Below are positions 20,225 through 28,743 of a stretch of DNA of 40,865 nucleotides, one piece after another. Position numbers and translations under genes: made by a program. The stretch's first letter is position 1, and every line of letters starts with the position of its first letter. Source of the stretch: Bacteroidia bacterium (GTDB lineage: Bacteria > Bacteroidota > Bacteroidia > Bacteroidales > Azobacteroidaceae); contig BNTW01000017.1 of the NCBI GenBank assembly GCA_025996895.1, positions 1 to 40,865 on the forward strand. Direction: 5' to 3'. The notes beneath the pieces are model-generated. The model did no database searches, was not told the origin of the DNA, and saw nothing but the letters and a program-made list of their open reading frames with translations.

Positions 20225-20298
20225 TGATCCGGAAGAGATTCGAACTCTTGACCCACAGCTTAGAAGGCTGTTGCTCTATCCAGCTGAGCTACCGGACC
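20225..20298 (-). tRNA. tRNA-Arg (anticodon UCU)
   Basis: A complete cloverleaf on the minus strand. The acceptor GGTCCGG pairs with CCGGATC (one G-U), followed by discriminator A. The D arm is GCTC-AGCTGGATA-GAGC. The anticodon arm is ACAGC-CTTCTAA-GCTGT with anticodon TCT. The T arm is AAGAG-TTCGAAT-CTCTT. The CCA end is not encoded, so it must be added after processing. It reads AGA codons. Confidence 0.96.
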
Positions 20299-20410
20299 CA
20301 CTTTTGCATTTTGCGCCTGCAAAGGTAAGCAAATCTGTTAAAACCGCCAAATTGTTTTTGCAGATTTTGATTTGCAAACGGTGTGTTCGGATTTAAATCA
20401 ATCCGGTGAA

Positions 20411-22657
20411 TTAAAAAGGATAGCCGACCGCGATGTGCCAGGCAAAGTTTTCCTTAAAATTGGGATGCAAAATAGTCCAGCGGTCTTTGCCTGATTTTGC
20501 CGGATTGTAGGCTTTTTCTCCGCAGTCAAACCGGATTAAGAAATAATCGAAATCCAACCGCAAGCCCAGACCATAGCCGATGGCGATTTCTTTATAAAAC
20601 GAATCTAACCGGAATTTTCCACCTTCCTGTCCTTCATAATCCTTAATCGTCCAGATGTTGCCTGCGTCAATAAAGGCCGCCGCTTCCAATTTCCAAAAGA
20701 AACGAGTGCGGTATTCGAGATTTAACTCCAATTTGATGTCGCCCGATTGATTAAAAAAAGTGGTATAACCATCCGGCACGTAACTTCCAGGACCTAATTC
20801 GCGCACCGACCACGCCCGCACGCTGTTTGCACCGCCGGCATAATATCGTTTTTCAAAGGGCAACATGCCCGAATTGCCGTAAGGAATACCGATACCGCCG
20901 CCAATCCGCCACGCAATACTGTTCTGTTTGTCAATAACCATTGTTTTGGAATAATCGAAGTCACTTTTTACGAATTGAGCAAAATAGGTATTAAATAATT
21001 TATATGAGTCGAACGTATCTTTTTCCCGGCCAAACATCGAACTGATTGCGTACAAAGCATTTCCTGCCGATTCGACAGAAAAACGGAACGAATGTGCGTC
21101 TTTTTGCTTCTGCATGGGGTCGAACGTAGAATGATAGAACGAATAACCCATTCCTACGATAAACAGGTTGTTATAACCGAAATACTGTGCGCTTGCGGGC
21201 AAACGCCACAAGAAAAGGCTGTCGATACGCGAAAGATACACATAATCGATGTTCAGCAGGTCGAATTGGTGGCGCGCCGCCGATTTTTGTCGTTCTTGCC
21301 ATTGGTAACTAAGCCCTCCCGACAACAACGTGCGGTCGTATTCTTGACGCATTTGATAATTATAACTCAAAGAAAACGTTGTAGAGGTCTGGCTCCTGCG
21401 TAAAAAAGAAGGCTTGGTAAAGGGAAAAACGATTTTCGGAATATGGATTGACATTTCACCTCCCAAATCTAAATACGGATTAGACAGGTTGCCCATCGCT
21501 TCATAAGCCCCACGCACGCGGAAATTAAACGTTTCACCTCCACGAAATATATTGCGGTGCGCATAATTAACCGAAGTCGCAACGCCCAAATCACCGGTCG
21601 TGTTCGTCCCCTCGATGGAGTACGAAACGGCTTGTTTTCGGGCAGGCATCGTCAAAATCGAACAATCCAGCAATGCGGAATCGTTGCGCACTTTTTCGTC
21701 GTATTGAATGTAAATATTGTTGAGTGCGTGCAACGTGGAAAAAGCGGAATAAGTCGTTTCTTCGCGGAGCTGCGAATATTGCCGGTTAGGCGTGATAAAA
21801 CAATTTTCCAATAGCGTTTTAACTCGTAATGACGGTCTATTTCCTTGATAATAAATGGTATAGCCGTTTCGCATAATGCTGTCTTGTTTCGGATAATCCG
21901 ATAAATTGGGAATAACCAGCGGGTCATAATCCAAATAAATATGAACTTGGTCGTAATAATATTTTTTGGTGGTAGAATCCGGTTTGAATTTCAGTTTCAA
22001 ATCAACGGCATTCCTATTCAACGAACTGTCGGCGTCGTAAGTGATATTGTCTTTGAGAAAAGCAAAATAACCTCGATTTTTCAGAAGATTGGTCAGCCTA
22101 TCTCTTTCGCTATCTAACAAATTGCGGTCAAACAACATACCTGCTTTCACATTCGTTTCGCCAACCAGTTCTTTTTGCAACGCAGTATCTTCCAAAATCG
22201 TATCGTAATTCCGTATGCGGTAAGGTATATTCCCCTGAATGCGGTAAATCACATCCACTTTTTTATTGTGCCGGATAATCTCGGAAGAAACGTCGGCGTT
22301 GAGATAACCCTTATTGACAAACATTTTCCGAAATTCGTAGTTCGTTTTCTGCACCAAAGTAGAATCGAAAATCACCGGCTCTTCCCCGATTTTCCAAATC
22401 ATTCGATTAATCCACTTCGAGCTGTCTTTGCCCGCCCAATTATAAATCTGAAACATGGTTTTGTTCAAGCCAAACATCTTAAAATTAGGCTGTTGCCTCA
22501 CATAAGACTGTAATTCGAGGTTTTTATATCCCGGAATATCAGACTCTATTCTGATTTTATCCAGCAGATATTCGCCGTCGGGAACGAACTTTGTGGCGTT
22601 GCAGGAACAGAAAATCAGCACGATAAAAAGCAATAACCCGGAATAAATTGTTCTCAT
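20411..22657 (-). CDS. tamL: TamL-type outer-membrane lipoprotein (BamA/TamA family)
   Basis: A 748-aa Omp85-family protein that is also a lipoprotein: the signal ends in IFCSC with lipidated Cys19, the feature of Bacteroidetes TamL. The N-terminal half carries POTRA-like repeats (about residues 25-330, e.g. FVPDGEYLLDKIRIESD, EFRKMFVNKGYLNADV, LTNLLKNRGYFAF). The C-terminal half is a 16-strand barrel with the family motifs KRYYAGGANSVRAWSVRELGPG near residues 610-630 and a final strand ending in VGYPF. It is thought to work with TamB in outer-membrane assembly. TATCTTTG on its strand (22674-22681) lies just upstream. The gene is divergent from a SpoU methyltransferase, an arrangement common in this phylum. 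Confidence 0.88.
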   Translation of the reverse strand: MRTIYSGLLLFIVLIFCSCNATKFVPDGEYLLDKIRIESDIPGYKNLELQSYVRQQPNFKMFGLNKTMFQIYNWAGKDSSKWINRMIWKIGEEPVIFDSTLVQKTNYEFRKMFVNKGYLNADVSSEIIRHNKKVDVIYRIQGNIPYRIRNYDTILEDTALQKELVGETNVKAGMLFDRNLLDSERDRLTNLLKNRGYFAFLKDNITYDADSSLNRNAVDLKLKFKPDSTTKKYYYDQVHIYLDYDPLVIPNLSDYPKQDSIMRNGYTIYYQGNRPSLRVKTLLENCFITPNRQYSQLREETTYSAFSTLHALNNIYIQYDEKVRNDSALLDCSILTMPARKQAVSYSIEGTNTTGDLGVATSVNYAHRNIFRGGETFNFRVRGAYEAMGNLSNPYLDLGGEMSIHIPKIVFPFTKPSFLRRSQTSTTFSLSYNYQMRQEYDRTLLSGGLSYQWQERQKSAARHQFDLLNIDYVYLSRIDSLFLWRLPASAQYFGYNNLFIVGMGYSFYHSTFDPMQKQKDAHSFRFSVESAGNALYAISSMFGREKDTFDSYKLFNTYFAQFVKSDFDYSKTMVIDKQNSIAWRIGGGIGIPYGNSGMLPFEKRYYAGGANSVRAWSVRELGPGSYVPDGYTTFFNQSGDIKLELNLEYRTRFFWKLEAAAFIDAGNIWTIKDYEGQEGGKFRLDSFYKEIAIGYGLGLRLDFDYFLIRFDCGEKAYNPAKSGKDRWTILHPNFKENFAWHIAVGYPF

Positions 22658-22673
22658 TTTTCAAAATTCTGTG

Positions 22674-22712
22674 CAAAGATAATCCTAATTACAAAATACT
22701 TTATTAGTTTTG
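22674..22712. promoter_or_regulatory. Divergent promoter region, tamL / RNA methyltransferase
   Basis: TATCTTTG on the minus strand (22674-22681) faces tamL. TAGTTTTG at 22705-22712 faces the methyltransferase. The latter box covers the first in-frame ATG (22710), so translation must start further down. Confidence 0.55.
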
Positions 22713-22730
22713 TTGAATAAAATGCGAAGA

Positions 22731-23495
22731 ATGTTAAGCAAAAATAAAATCAAGTTCATTAAGTCGCTGGAAAAGAAGAAAGAACGTACCGAATTAGGAC
22801 TTTTTTTAGCGGAAGGCAACAAATTAGTCGCTGATATTTTAAATGCTTTTGAATGCGAACTGTTGATAGCTAAACCCGTGTGGCTGGCGACTCAGGGCGA
22901 TATAAAGGCAAAGGAATTGATTGTAGTTGACGAGGACGACATCGAAAAAACGAGTTTATTGAAAAATCCGCAGGACGTATTGGCGGTTTTCGTGCAACGG
23001 TCGGCTGTTTTAAATCCGGAAACGTTAAAAGACGAATTGACGCTGATGTTGGACGGTATTCAAGATCCGGGCAATCTGGGTACGATTATCCGTTTGGCTG
23101 ACTGGTTTGGAATAAAAAATATCATTTGCTCGCCCGATTGTGCCGATGTGTATAATCCTAAAACAGTGCAAGCGAGCATGGGTGGAATTGCCCACGTCCG
23201 CGTCTTTTATCGTTCCCTGCCGGAATTGTTGAACGAACTGCCGGATCTACCGGTTTACGGTACGTTTTTGGACGGCAAAAATATTTACTGCGAAAAACTG
23301 ACGTCCAACGGCTTGATTATCATGGGTAACGAAGGCAACGGCATTCGTCGCACGTTAGAAAAACATATCACACACCGGCTCTATATTCCGAATTTTCCGC
23401 CGGAAGCGCAATCAACAGAATCGTTAAATGTGGCTGTGGCGACGGCTATCACTTGCGCCGAGTTTCGCAGACAGCAGATTTATTCCGAAAGTTAA
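22731..23495 (+). CDS. RNA 2'-O-methyltransferase of the SpoU/TrmH family
   Basis: A 254-aa SPOUT methyltransferase acting on rRNA or tRNA. The N-terminal substrate-binding domain shows RTELGLFLAEGNKLV. The knotted catalytic domain shows LMLDGIQDPGNLGTIIRLADWFG (motif 1), then GNEGNGI (motif 2) and IPNFPPEAQSTESLNVAVATAI (motif 3). The start at 22731 (MLSKNKIKFIKSL) is preferred: 22710 overlaps the -7 promoter box, and family members begin near this Ser/Lys-rich helix; 22722 is also possible. The exact target base cannot be told from sequence. Confidence 0.9.
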   Translation: MLSKNKIKFIKSLEKKKERTELGLFLAEGNKLVADILNAFECELLIAKPVWLATQGDIKAKELIVVDEDDIEKTSLLKNPQDVLAVFVQRSAVLNPETLKDELTLMLDGIQDPGNLGTIIRLADWFGIKNIICSPDCADVYNPKTVQASMGGIAHVRVFYRSLPELLNELPDLPVYGTFLDGKNIYCEKLTSNGLIIMGNEGNGIRRTLEKHITHRLYIPNFPPEAQSTESLNVAVATAITCAEFRRQQIYSES

Positions 23496-23505
23496 TACGA
23501 TCGAA

Positions 23506-23892
23506 TTATTCGTTTTCCCGCACGTACGAATTCATCAGCTTGGCCAGCGTTTCACTGTTCTTCCGTTCCAAATCATTAATAATCTTTTGATTTTCAATGA
23601 TTTTGAAAAGGCTGACAAGCAAATCATCGTTATTGTCGTGCCGGTCGTATTCTGCTACGCGATACGATTTCGACTCGCCCAATTCGGCCGGATAAATGGT
23701 TTTCAACATAATCGCAATGTCCAATTCCAAAAACCCGGCGATTTCTTCCAATCTTTTCAAACTGATGTTCCGATTACTGAGAATTCGATTGATACCATTC
23801 TCATGTACATCTAAAAAAGTAGCTAATTCGCGTTTTGACTTACCGTTTTTCTTTAATAATTTTTCAAGACTATTCTTTTGATTTTCAGACAT
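23506..23892 (-). CDS. XRE-family helix-turn-helix regulator
   Basis: A 128-aa protein with an N-terminal Cro/CI-type HTH (SLEKLLKKNGKSKRELATFLDVHENGINRIL; recognition helix near residues 26-38; the domain ends around FLELDIAIML). A charged, helical C-terminal region follows (EYDRHDNNDDLLVSLFKIIENQKIINDLERK), likely a coiled-coil dimerisation segment. It is divergent from the small protein at 24109 with about 215 bases between them that contain a perfect inverted repeat. This resembles repressor/Cro-like switch modules of prophages, though no other phage genes are here. Confidence 0.85.
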   Translation of the reverse strand: MSENQKNSLEKLLKKNGKSKRELATFLDVHENGINRILSNRNISLKRLEEIAGFLELDIAIMLKTIYPAELGESKSYRVAEYDRHDNNDDLLVSLFKIIENQKIINDLERKNSETLAKLMNSYVRENE

Positions 23893-23938
23893 ATATATTT
23901 ATTTTTTAAGTAATTATATTAATTTTGTTTGATTTTCG

Positions 23939-23969
23939 TTTGCAAATAACAGAAAATATCATAATTTTG
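23939..23969 (+). promoter_or_regulatory. Consensus promoter for the small HTH-like gene
   Basis: TTTG at 23939-23942, 19 bases, and TAATTTTG at 23962-23969. Transcription from about 23976 would place the inverted repeat at 24013-24058 in the 5' leader. Confidence 0.7.
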
Positions 23970-24012
23970 CATTGAAAATGGATAAACTATTGCAATAAAT
24001 AACATATTCTTT

Positions 24013-24058
24013 GCATAAACTTTGCAAAGTTATCGCAAAGATATTGCAAAGTTTATGC
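24013..24058. promoter_or_regulatory. Perfect inverted repeat in the leader (operator or RNA hairpin)
   Basis: GCATAAACTTTGCAA (24013-24027) and TTGCAAAGTTTATGC (24044-24058) are perfect 15-base complements with a 16-base spacer. The spacer itself contains another GCAAAG, and TTGCA-type words recur from 23941 to 24085. Either a binding site for the adjacent XRE regulator or a leader hairpin. Confidence 0.7.
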
Positions 24059-24108
24059 GCAAATATAGCAAATTTATTGCATACATAACTAAAATTCTTC
24101 AGAAAAAT

Positions 24109-24339
24109 ATGGACGAATTAGAATCAATCCGTAAAAGAAGAGAAACAGAGCACCAACAGGGTGATGTAAGAAGGGCGTGTGATAAGGTTGGAGTTTCCAC
24201 AACTATCTTTCAGTCGGCCATGCGAAAGACGCAAATAAAGGATTTGACGGACAAGGAAATAAAAGTGATTTTGGCTTTTAGGGAAATTCTGGACAACCGG
24301 CAGGCTGAGCGCGAACTTTTGAGAAAAAAACTATTGTAA
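24109..24339 (+). CDS. Small HTH-like protein divergent from the XRE regulator
   Basis: A 76-aa basic protein from the ATG at 24109 (MDELESIRKRRETEHQQGDV). A longer frame from 24022 would begin inside the inverted repeat and is not credible. The segment DVRRACDKVGVSTTIFQSAMRK looks like a helix-turn-helix, followed by a helix (LTDKEIKVILAFREILDNRQ) and a charged tail. I do not recognise a named family. Its position opposite an XRE repressor, with a shared palindromic control region, suggests a Cro-like or antirepressor partner; this is inference. Confidence 0.6.
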   Translation: MDELESIRKRRETEHQQGDVRRACDKVGVSTTIFQSAMRKTQIKDLTDKEIKVILAFREILDNRQAERELLRKKLL

Positions 24340-24396
24340 TGATGACCAAAATTTAATATCTTTACCGCAAATTTTTAGGTAAAGCGATTCAAAATT

Positions 24397-25314
24397 ATGG
24401 CTTATATCGATTATTACAAAGTGTTGGGGTTAAGCAAAACGTCTTCTACGGACGACGTGAAGAAGGCTTACCGCAAATTGGCGCGTAAATACCATCCGGA
24501 TTTAAACCCCAATGATAAATTGGCTCATCAGAAATTTCAGGAAATCAATGAGGCGAACGAGGTGTTGAGTGATCCGGAAAAACGAAAAAAATACGATGAA
24601 TACGGCGAAAATTGGAAACATGCCGACCAATTTGAGCAAGCACGCCAGCAACAGCAAGCCGGCGGATTTGGCGGCGGAAGAACTTACTCTTACGGCGATT
24701 TCAATGATTTTAGCGGATTTGGCGGCAACGACACCGGTGGGTATTCCGATTTCTTCGAGAATTTGTTCGGTAGTGCGCGGGCAAGAAGCGGGCGAACTTC
24801 GGCTTACAAAGGGGCGGATTATTCGGGTGAAGTACATTTGACACTTCATGAGGCTATTCAACAACATCAGCAGATGATTGAAGTGAATGGCAAAAAGTTA
24901 CGGATTACTGTGCCGGCGGGCGTAGCTAACGAACAAAAAATTAAACTGAAAGGACAGGGTGGGGAAGGCTCGAACGGCGCACCGAACGGTGATTTGTACA
25001 TTACATTTATTATTCAGCCCGACCCGATTTTCAAGCGTGACGGAAACGATTTGTATGCCACGACCGAAATTGACTTATACACAGCGGTTTTAGGTGGTGA
25101 AAAGTTAATCGATACGTTAGGTGGAAAAGTGAAAATGCAGGTCAAAGCCGGAACACAACCGGGAACGAAAGTGCGCTTGAAAGGCAAAGGTTTTCCGATT
25201 TACAAAAAAGAGGGACATTTCGGCGACTTAATAGTAACCTACAACGTGCAAATTCCGACTAATCTGACGGAACGGCAAAAGAATTTATTCAACGAATTGC
25301 AACAAACTAAATAA
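24397..25314 (+). CDS. cbpA: DnaJ-class co-chaperone CbpA
   Basis: A 305-aa type II Hsp40. The J domain occupies residues 5-70, with the DnaK-stimulating HPD at 33-35 (KYHPDLNP). A Gly/Phe-rich linker follows (GGFGGGRTYSYG, FSGFGGND) to about residue 140. There is no zinc-finger domain, which separates it from DnaJ. The two C-terminal beta domains follow (LRITVPAGVANEQKIKLKGQG and QVKAGTQPGTKVRLKGKGFP). It recruits DnaK to unfolded proteins. The next gene, 12 bases away, encodes its modulator CbpM, confirming the assignment. Confidence 0.92.
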   Translation: MAYIDYYKVLGLSKTSSTDDVKKAYRKLARKYHPDLNPNDKLAHQKFQEINEANEVLSDPEKRKKYDEYGENWKHADQFEQARQQQQAGGFGGGRTYSYGDFNDFSGFGGNDTGGYSDFFENLFGSARARSGRTSAYKGADYSGEVHLTLHEAIQQHQQMIEVNGKKLRITVPAGVANEQKIKLKGQGGEGSNGAPNGDLYITFIIQPDPIFKRDGNDLYATTEIDLYTAVLGGEKLIDTLGGKVKMQVKAGTQPGTKVRLKGKGFPIYKKEGHFGDLIVTYNVQIPTNLTERQKNLFNELQQTK

Positions 25315-25326
25315 CCGTTGAAGACC

Positions 25327-25614
25327 ATGGAAACAAATTTAATTATTATCAGCGAATATATCCGGTATTCCACGATTGAGCCTCAGTTCATTCATTTGTT
25401 GGAAGAAAACGGATTAATTCATGTGCAGAAAATTGAGAACGAGCGTTTTTTGGATACCGAAGAACTGTCTCAATTGGATCGTTACGCCCGTCTATATTAT
25501 GATTTATCGATTAATATTGAGGGAATTGACGCCATTCACCATTTACTGGAAAAAATCGACACGCTGCAAGATGAAATGCGGAATTTGCGTAACCGGTTGA
25601 GCCTTTTGGAGTAA
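25327..25614 (+). CDS. cbpM: Chaperone modulator CbpM-like protein
   Basis: A 95-aa protein of the CbpM/MerR-like group that binds the J domain of CbpA and restrains it. It reads ETNLIIISEYIRYSTIEPQF, then LLEENGLIHVQKIEN with a MerR-like winged-helix feel, then LDRYARLYYDLSINIEGI. It ends in a coiled coil (HHLLEKIDTLQDEMRNLRNR), the expected layout. The start is taken at the ATG 25327; a TTG 9 bases earlier is also in frame. It sits between cbpA and rlmH in one transcription unit. Confidence 0.85.
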   Translation: METNLIIISEYIRYSTIEPQFIHLLEENGLIHVQKIENERFLDTEELSQLDRYARLYYDLSINIEGIDAIHHLLEKIDTLQDEMRNLRNRLSLLE

Positions 25615-25616
25615 TC

Positions 25617-26090
25617 ATGAAAATGGTTTTGCTCGTATCCGGAAAGACCAATCAGGCTTTTGTGCAAGCGGGAATCGACGAGTTCTGCGGACGCCTGAAG
25701 CATTATCTTCCGTTTGAAATGGAAGTCCTTCCCGATTTGAAAAACGCTAAAAACCTGTCGTTTGAACAGCAAAAGGAAAAAGAAGGCGAATTAATCTTAA
25801 AATCCATTCAATCAGGCGACTACGTTGTATTGCTGGATGAACATGGCACAGCATTCACCTCTTTGAAATTTGCAGACTATCTGGAAAAGAAGAAACAGAC
25901 AGTCGCCAAACGCTTGGTTTTTATCATCGGTGGGGCTTATGGTTTTTCACCCAAAATCTATGCAATCGCGCAAGAAAAAATCGCACTTTCTACAATGACT
26001 TTTTCCCATCAACTTATCCGCCTGATTTTTGTGGAGCAACTGTATCGGGCGATGACGATATTAAATAACGAGCCGTATCACCATGAATGA
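25617..26090 (+). CDS. rlmH: 23S rRNA (pseudouridine1915-N3)-methyltransferase
   Basis: A 157-aa SPOUT methyltransferase that methylates pseudouridine 1915 in helix 69 of 23S rRNA in assembled ribosomes. The length is exactly that of the family. VLLDEHGTAFTS at about residues 71-82 and the SAM-binding VFIIGGAYGFS at about 101-111 are characteristic, and the C-terminal ALSTMTFSHQLIRLIFVEQLYRA motif is complete. It starts 2 bases after the cbpM stop. Convergent with hslR across only 8 bases. Confidence 0.95.
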   Translation: MKMVLLVSGKTNQAFVQAGIDEFCGRLKHYLPFEMEVLPDLKNAKNLSFEQQKEKEGELILKSIQSGDYVVLLDEHGTAFTSLKFADYLEKKKQTVAKRLVFIIGGAYGFSPKIYAIAQEKIALSTMTFSHQLIRLIFVEQLYRAMTILNNEPYHHE

Positions 26091-26098
26091 AATCCGTA

Positions 26099-26509
26099 TC
26101 AAAAGTCGAAATCGAAGTCAAAATCATCGACAGAGGTCGTTTCCGAAAATTCGTCTAAATCGCGGCGGTCTTTTTTGGTCGGACGGCCTGTACCGTGTGC
26201 GCGATTGACAAAGCCACTGATTTTTTGCAGTTCAAGGATTTCGTATTGTTCAGGGGGTGTGATGTTTTCCAAATATTGCGGAACTAATTTTGCACCGACG
26301 CGATTAACGGTCAAATCCAGCACTTTGAACGAATAAGTAACCGGCGGTTTGCGTACCTGAACGATGTCGCCGGTTTTAATCATGCGCGAAGGCTTTACGA
26401 CGGTATCATTCACCATCACGCGGTTTTTTTTGCAAGCCTCGACGGCAATCGTGCGGGTTTTAAAAATTCGCACTGCCCACATCCATTTGTCAATCCGTAC
26501 TTCGTTCAT
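26099..26509 (-). CDS. hslR: S4-domain RNA-binding protein (HslR/Hsp15 family)
   Basis: A 136-aa protein with an S4 RNA-binding domain at residues 3-65 (RIDKWMWAVRIFKTRTIAVEACKKNRVMVND), as in Hsp15, which rescues stalled 50S subunits carrying nascent chains. The C-terminal part ends in an acidic, Asp/Phe repetitive tail (DDFDFDFDF). Its ATG overlaps the pth stop by one base (TAATG). The rplY-pth-hslR order is a translation-related operon seen across Bacteroidetes. Confidence 0.88.
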   Translation of the reverse strand: MNEVRIDKWMWAVRIFKTRTIAVEACKKNRVMVNDTVVKPSRMIKTGDIVQVRKPPVTYSFKVLDLTVNRVGAKLVPQYLENITPPEQYEILELQKISGFVNRAHGTGRPTKKDRRDLDEFSETTSVDDFDFDFDF

Positions 26510-27075
26510 TATTTGTTATTATACAGATTCATAGTGTTTTCTACACCTGCCAGACAAAAACTTTTCACAATTTCCGTAGCCAACTCGATACGTGCAGGAA
26601 GCAATTTTTGTTCTTCTTCCGTAAAAGAACATAACACAAAATCAATCTGCATTCCGGCCGGAAAATCGTTGCCTATACCGAAGCGCAGGCGGTTGTATTG
26701 CGTTGTTCCCAAAATGGCCTGAATATGTTTCAATCCGTTGTGGCCGGCATCGCTTCCTTTGGGTTTCAAACGCAACGTGCCGAAAGGCAACGCCAAATCA
26801 TCAACTAAAATCAGTACATTTTCGAGCGGAATATTTTCTTTTTGCATCCAATAACGTACCGCGTTCCCGCTCAAATTCATGTAGGTAGAAGGTTTTAGCA
26901 ACACAAGTTCCCGGTTTTTTAAACGCATTTCGGCAATCGCCCCATAGCGTTTATTGACGTCAAAAACAACATTGGACGCTTTAGCCAAAGCGTCCAATAT
27001 CCTGAATCCTATGTTGTGGCGGGTATTCTCGTACTCACGTCCGATATTCCCCAAACCAACTATCAAATACCTCAT
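26509..27075 (-). CDS. pth: Peptidyl-tRNA hydrolase
   Basis: A 188-aa Pth1 enzyme that frees tRNA from peptidyl-tRNA dropped by the ribosome. The N-terminus is [22 protein letters not shown], including the catalytic His of TRHN, followed by [16 protein letters not shown], then [28 protein letters not shown] with the conserved Asp and Gly-His-Asn. All active-site positions are present. It lies 6 bases after the rplY stop and overlaps hslR by one base. Confidence 0.95.
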   Translation of the reverse strand: MRYLIVGLGNIGREYENTRHNIGFRILDALAKASNVVFDVNKRYGAIAEMRLKNRELVLLKPSTYMNLSGNAVRYWMQKENIPLENVLILVDDLALPFGTLRLKPKGSDAGHNGLKHIQAILGTTQYNRLRFGIGNDFPAGMQIDFVLCSFTEEEQKLLPARIELATEIVKSFCLAGVENTMNLYNNK

Positions 27076-27081
27076 TTACAA

Positions 27082-27654
27082 CTATTTAGCTGCTGCAGCT
27101 GCACCACGTGCCGCACGTGTCAATTTAACCGCAGCTACCACATTGTCTTTTGCATTCAGCAATTCAAGTTTATCAAAATTCAGATTTCCTACTTGGATGG
27201 TTTTGCCCAAGCCCAAGTTTTCAACATTGATAACCAATTTTTCGGGAAAATCTTTGTAAAGCCCTTTGACTTTCAACTTGCGGATTTCCAATGAGAGTTT
27301 ACCACCCGCTTTAACTCCTTCTGCCAAACCTTCCAATACTACCGGAATTTCGACTATAACCGGTTTATTGTCAAAGATTTGTATAAAATCAACGTGAATC
27401 AATTCGTCCGATACGGGGTGAAATTGAGCGTCTTTCAAAATCGCCTGACATGCTTTTCCGTCGATTGTCAAAGCCACGATATAAATTTCAGGCGTGTAAA
27501 TCAATTTACGAATGCCTTCTTTACTTACCGTGAAATGCACGGTTTCTTCTCCGCCGTACAATACGCCCGGAACTAACGATTCTTTACGATAAGCCTTTGC
27601 AGCTTTTTTGCCAATCAACTCTCTTTTAGAGCCTTCTAATTGAAATGTTTTCAT
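27082..27654 (-). CDS. rplY: 50S ribosomal protein L25 (CTC form)
   Basis: A 190-aa long form of L25, which binds 5S rRNA. Residues 1-95 are the L25 domain (FQLEGSKRELIGKKAAKAYR, LVPGVLYGGEE, HVDFIQIFDNKPV). The C-terminal beta domain typical of CTC-type L25 follows (VVLEGLAEGVKAGGKL), with an Ala-rich tail (RAARGAAAAAK) that may be flexible. It is the first gene of rplY-pth-hslR and has a consensus promoter (27729-27758). Confidence 0.95.
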   Translation of the reverse strand: MKTFQLEGSKRELIGKKAAKAYRKESLVPGVLYGGEETVHFTVSKEGIRKLIYTPEIYIVALTIDGKACQAILKDAQFHPVSDELIHVDFIQIFDNKPVIVEIPVVLEGLAEGVKAGGKLSLEIRKLKVKGLYKDFPEKLVINVENLGLGKTIQVGNLNFDKLELLNAKDNVVAAVKLTRAARGAAAAAK

Positions 27655-27728
27655 TTTTTACTTGTTTGTGTTACTCAAAATTAAGATGCTTCCTAATCTC
27701 CCATCACACGGAATTTTTAAAAGCGGTG

Positions 27729-27758
27729 CAAAGGTAGTAAAAAATTACAAATTACAAA
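27729..27758 (-). promoter_or_regulatory. Promoter of the rplY-pth-hslR operon
   Basis: On the minus strand TTTG (27758-27755), 18 bases, then TACCTTTG (27736-27729). The leader to the ATG at 27654 is about 65 bases. Short tandem words (AAATTAC twice, GACGAAT twice) lie just upstream. Confidence 0.7.
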
Positions 27759-27790
27759 TGACGAATGACGAATTTTTTACCTTTTGCTTT

Positions 27791-28732
27791 CTATTCTATG
27801 GAATTTAAATAGCGTTCGACTTCGATAGCAGCGATACAACCTGTTCCGGCGGCTGTAATGGCTTGCCGGTAATTTGGGTCGGCTACATCACCCGCTGCAA
27901 AAATGCCCGGAATGGCCGTTTTCGTTGTTCCCCATTGTGTTTTGATATATCCGTTGGCGTCAATTTCGAGGTATTTTTCAAATACGGCAGAATTTGGGCG
28001 GTGTCCGATGGCCAAAAAGAAACCGTCGACAGGCAAATCAAATTTTTCTTCCTGCACATCGCCCTTAAACTTCACTAAATGAGCACCTTCTAGGAATTCA
28101 TCTCCGTACAAACCGAGTGTATTTGTATTAAAAAGAATTTCAATTTTTGGGTGCTTCATCACACGGTCTTGCATGATTTGGGAGGCACGCAGACAGTTTT
28201 TTCGAATAATCATATACACTTTGTTCGCCAACCCGGCCAGATATAAGGCTTCTTCGCAAGCCGAATCGCCACCACCGACGATGGCCACTGTTTTTTTTCG
28301 ATAAAAAAATCCGTCGCAAGTGGCACAGGCAGACACGCCTTTTCCGGCATATTTGTGTTCGTCGGGCAAACCTAAATACTTGGCAGTGGCTCCGGTAGAA
28401 ATAATAACCGTTTCCGCTTCGATTTCTTTTTCGCTGTCGATGGTTACTTTATACGGTTTTTTAGAAAAATCACAAGCCGTCGCTACTCCCCGCCGAACGT
28501 CTGCACCGAACTTAACTGCCTGCTTTTTCAGGTCTTCCATCATGTCGAAACCGGTAACGCCTTCGGGATAACCGGGAAAATTTTCAATCTCGGTGGTAAT
28601 AGTTAGCTGTCCGCCGGGTTGCATTCCTTCGTACAAAACCGGCGACAAGTTAGCACGCGAAGTGTAAATCGCTGCTGTGTAACCCGCAGGGCCTGAGCCT
28701 ATTATCAGGCATTTTATTTTTTCCGTTTCCAT
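27791..28732 (-). CDS. trxB: Thioredoxin reductase
   Basis: A 313-aa low-molecular-weight flavoprotein that passes electrons from NADPH to thioredoxin. The FAD-binding GSGPAGYTAAIY is at residues 13-24. The redox-active CATC is at 136-139 (VSACATCDGFFY), the NADPH-binding GGGDSACEEALYL follows near 152, and the C-terminal FAD motif is GIFAAGDVADPNYRQ. It starts 11 bases after lolA on the same strand; lolA-trxB is a conserved neighbourhood in Bacteroidales. Confidence 0.95.
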   Translation of the reverse strand: METEKIKCLIIGSGPAGYTAAIYTSRANLSPVLYEGMQPGGQLTITTEIENFPGYPEGVTGFDMMEDLKKQAVKFGADVRRGVATACDFSKKPYKVTIDSEKEIEAETVIISTGATAKYLGLPDEHKYAGKGVSACATCDGFFYRKKTVAIVGGGDSACEEALYLAGLANKVYMIIRKNCLRASQIMQDRVMKHPKIEILFNTNTLGLYGDEFLEGAHLVKFKGDVQEEKFDLPVDGFFLAIGHRPNSAVFEKYLEIDANGYIKTQWGTTKTAIPGIFAAGDVADPNYRQAITAAGTGCIAAIEVERYLNSIE

Positions 28733-28743
28733 GCTGTTTATGT

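Noticed and set aside
24013..24058. Intrinsic terminator reading of the inverted repeat upstream of the small HTH gene
   Set aside because: No T tract follows either arm, and the site lies inside a leader, so an operator or leader structure is more likely.
23941..24085. CRISPR-like array from recurring TTGCA/GCAAA words
   Set aside because: The repeats are only 5-7 bases with irregular spacing and no spacers of constant length. No cas genes are present in the window.
24022..24108. Upstream extension of the small HTH-like protein to an ATG-proximal start at 24022
   Set aside because: The extension starts inside the 15-bp inverted repeat and encodes unconvincing sequence; the ATG at 24109 begins the credible domain.
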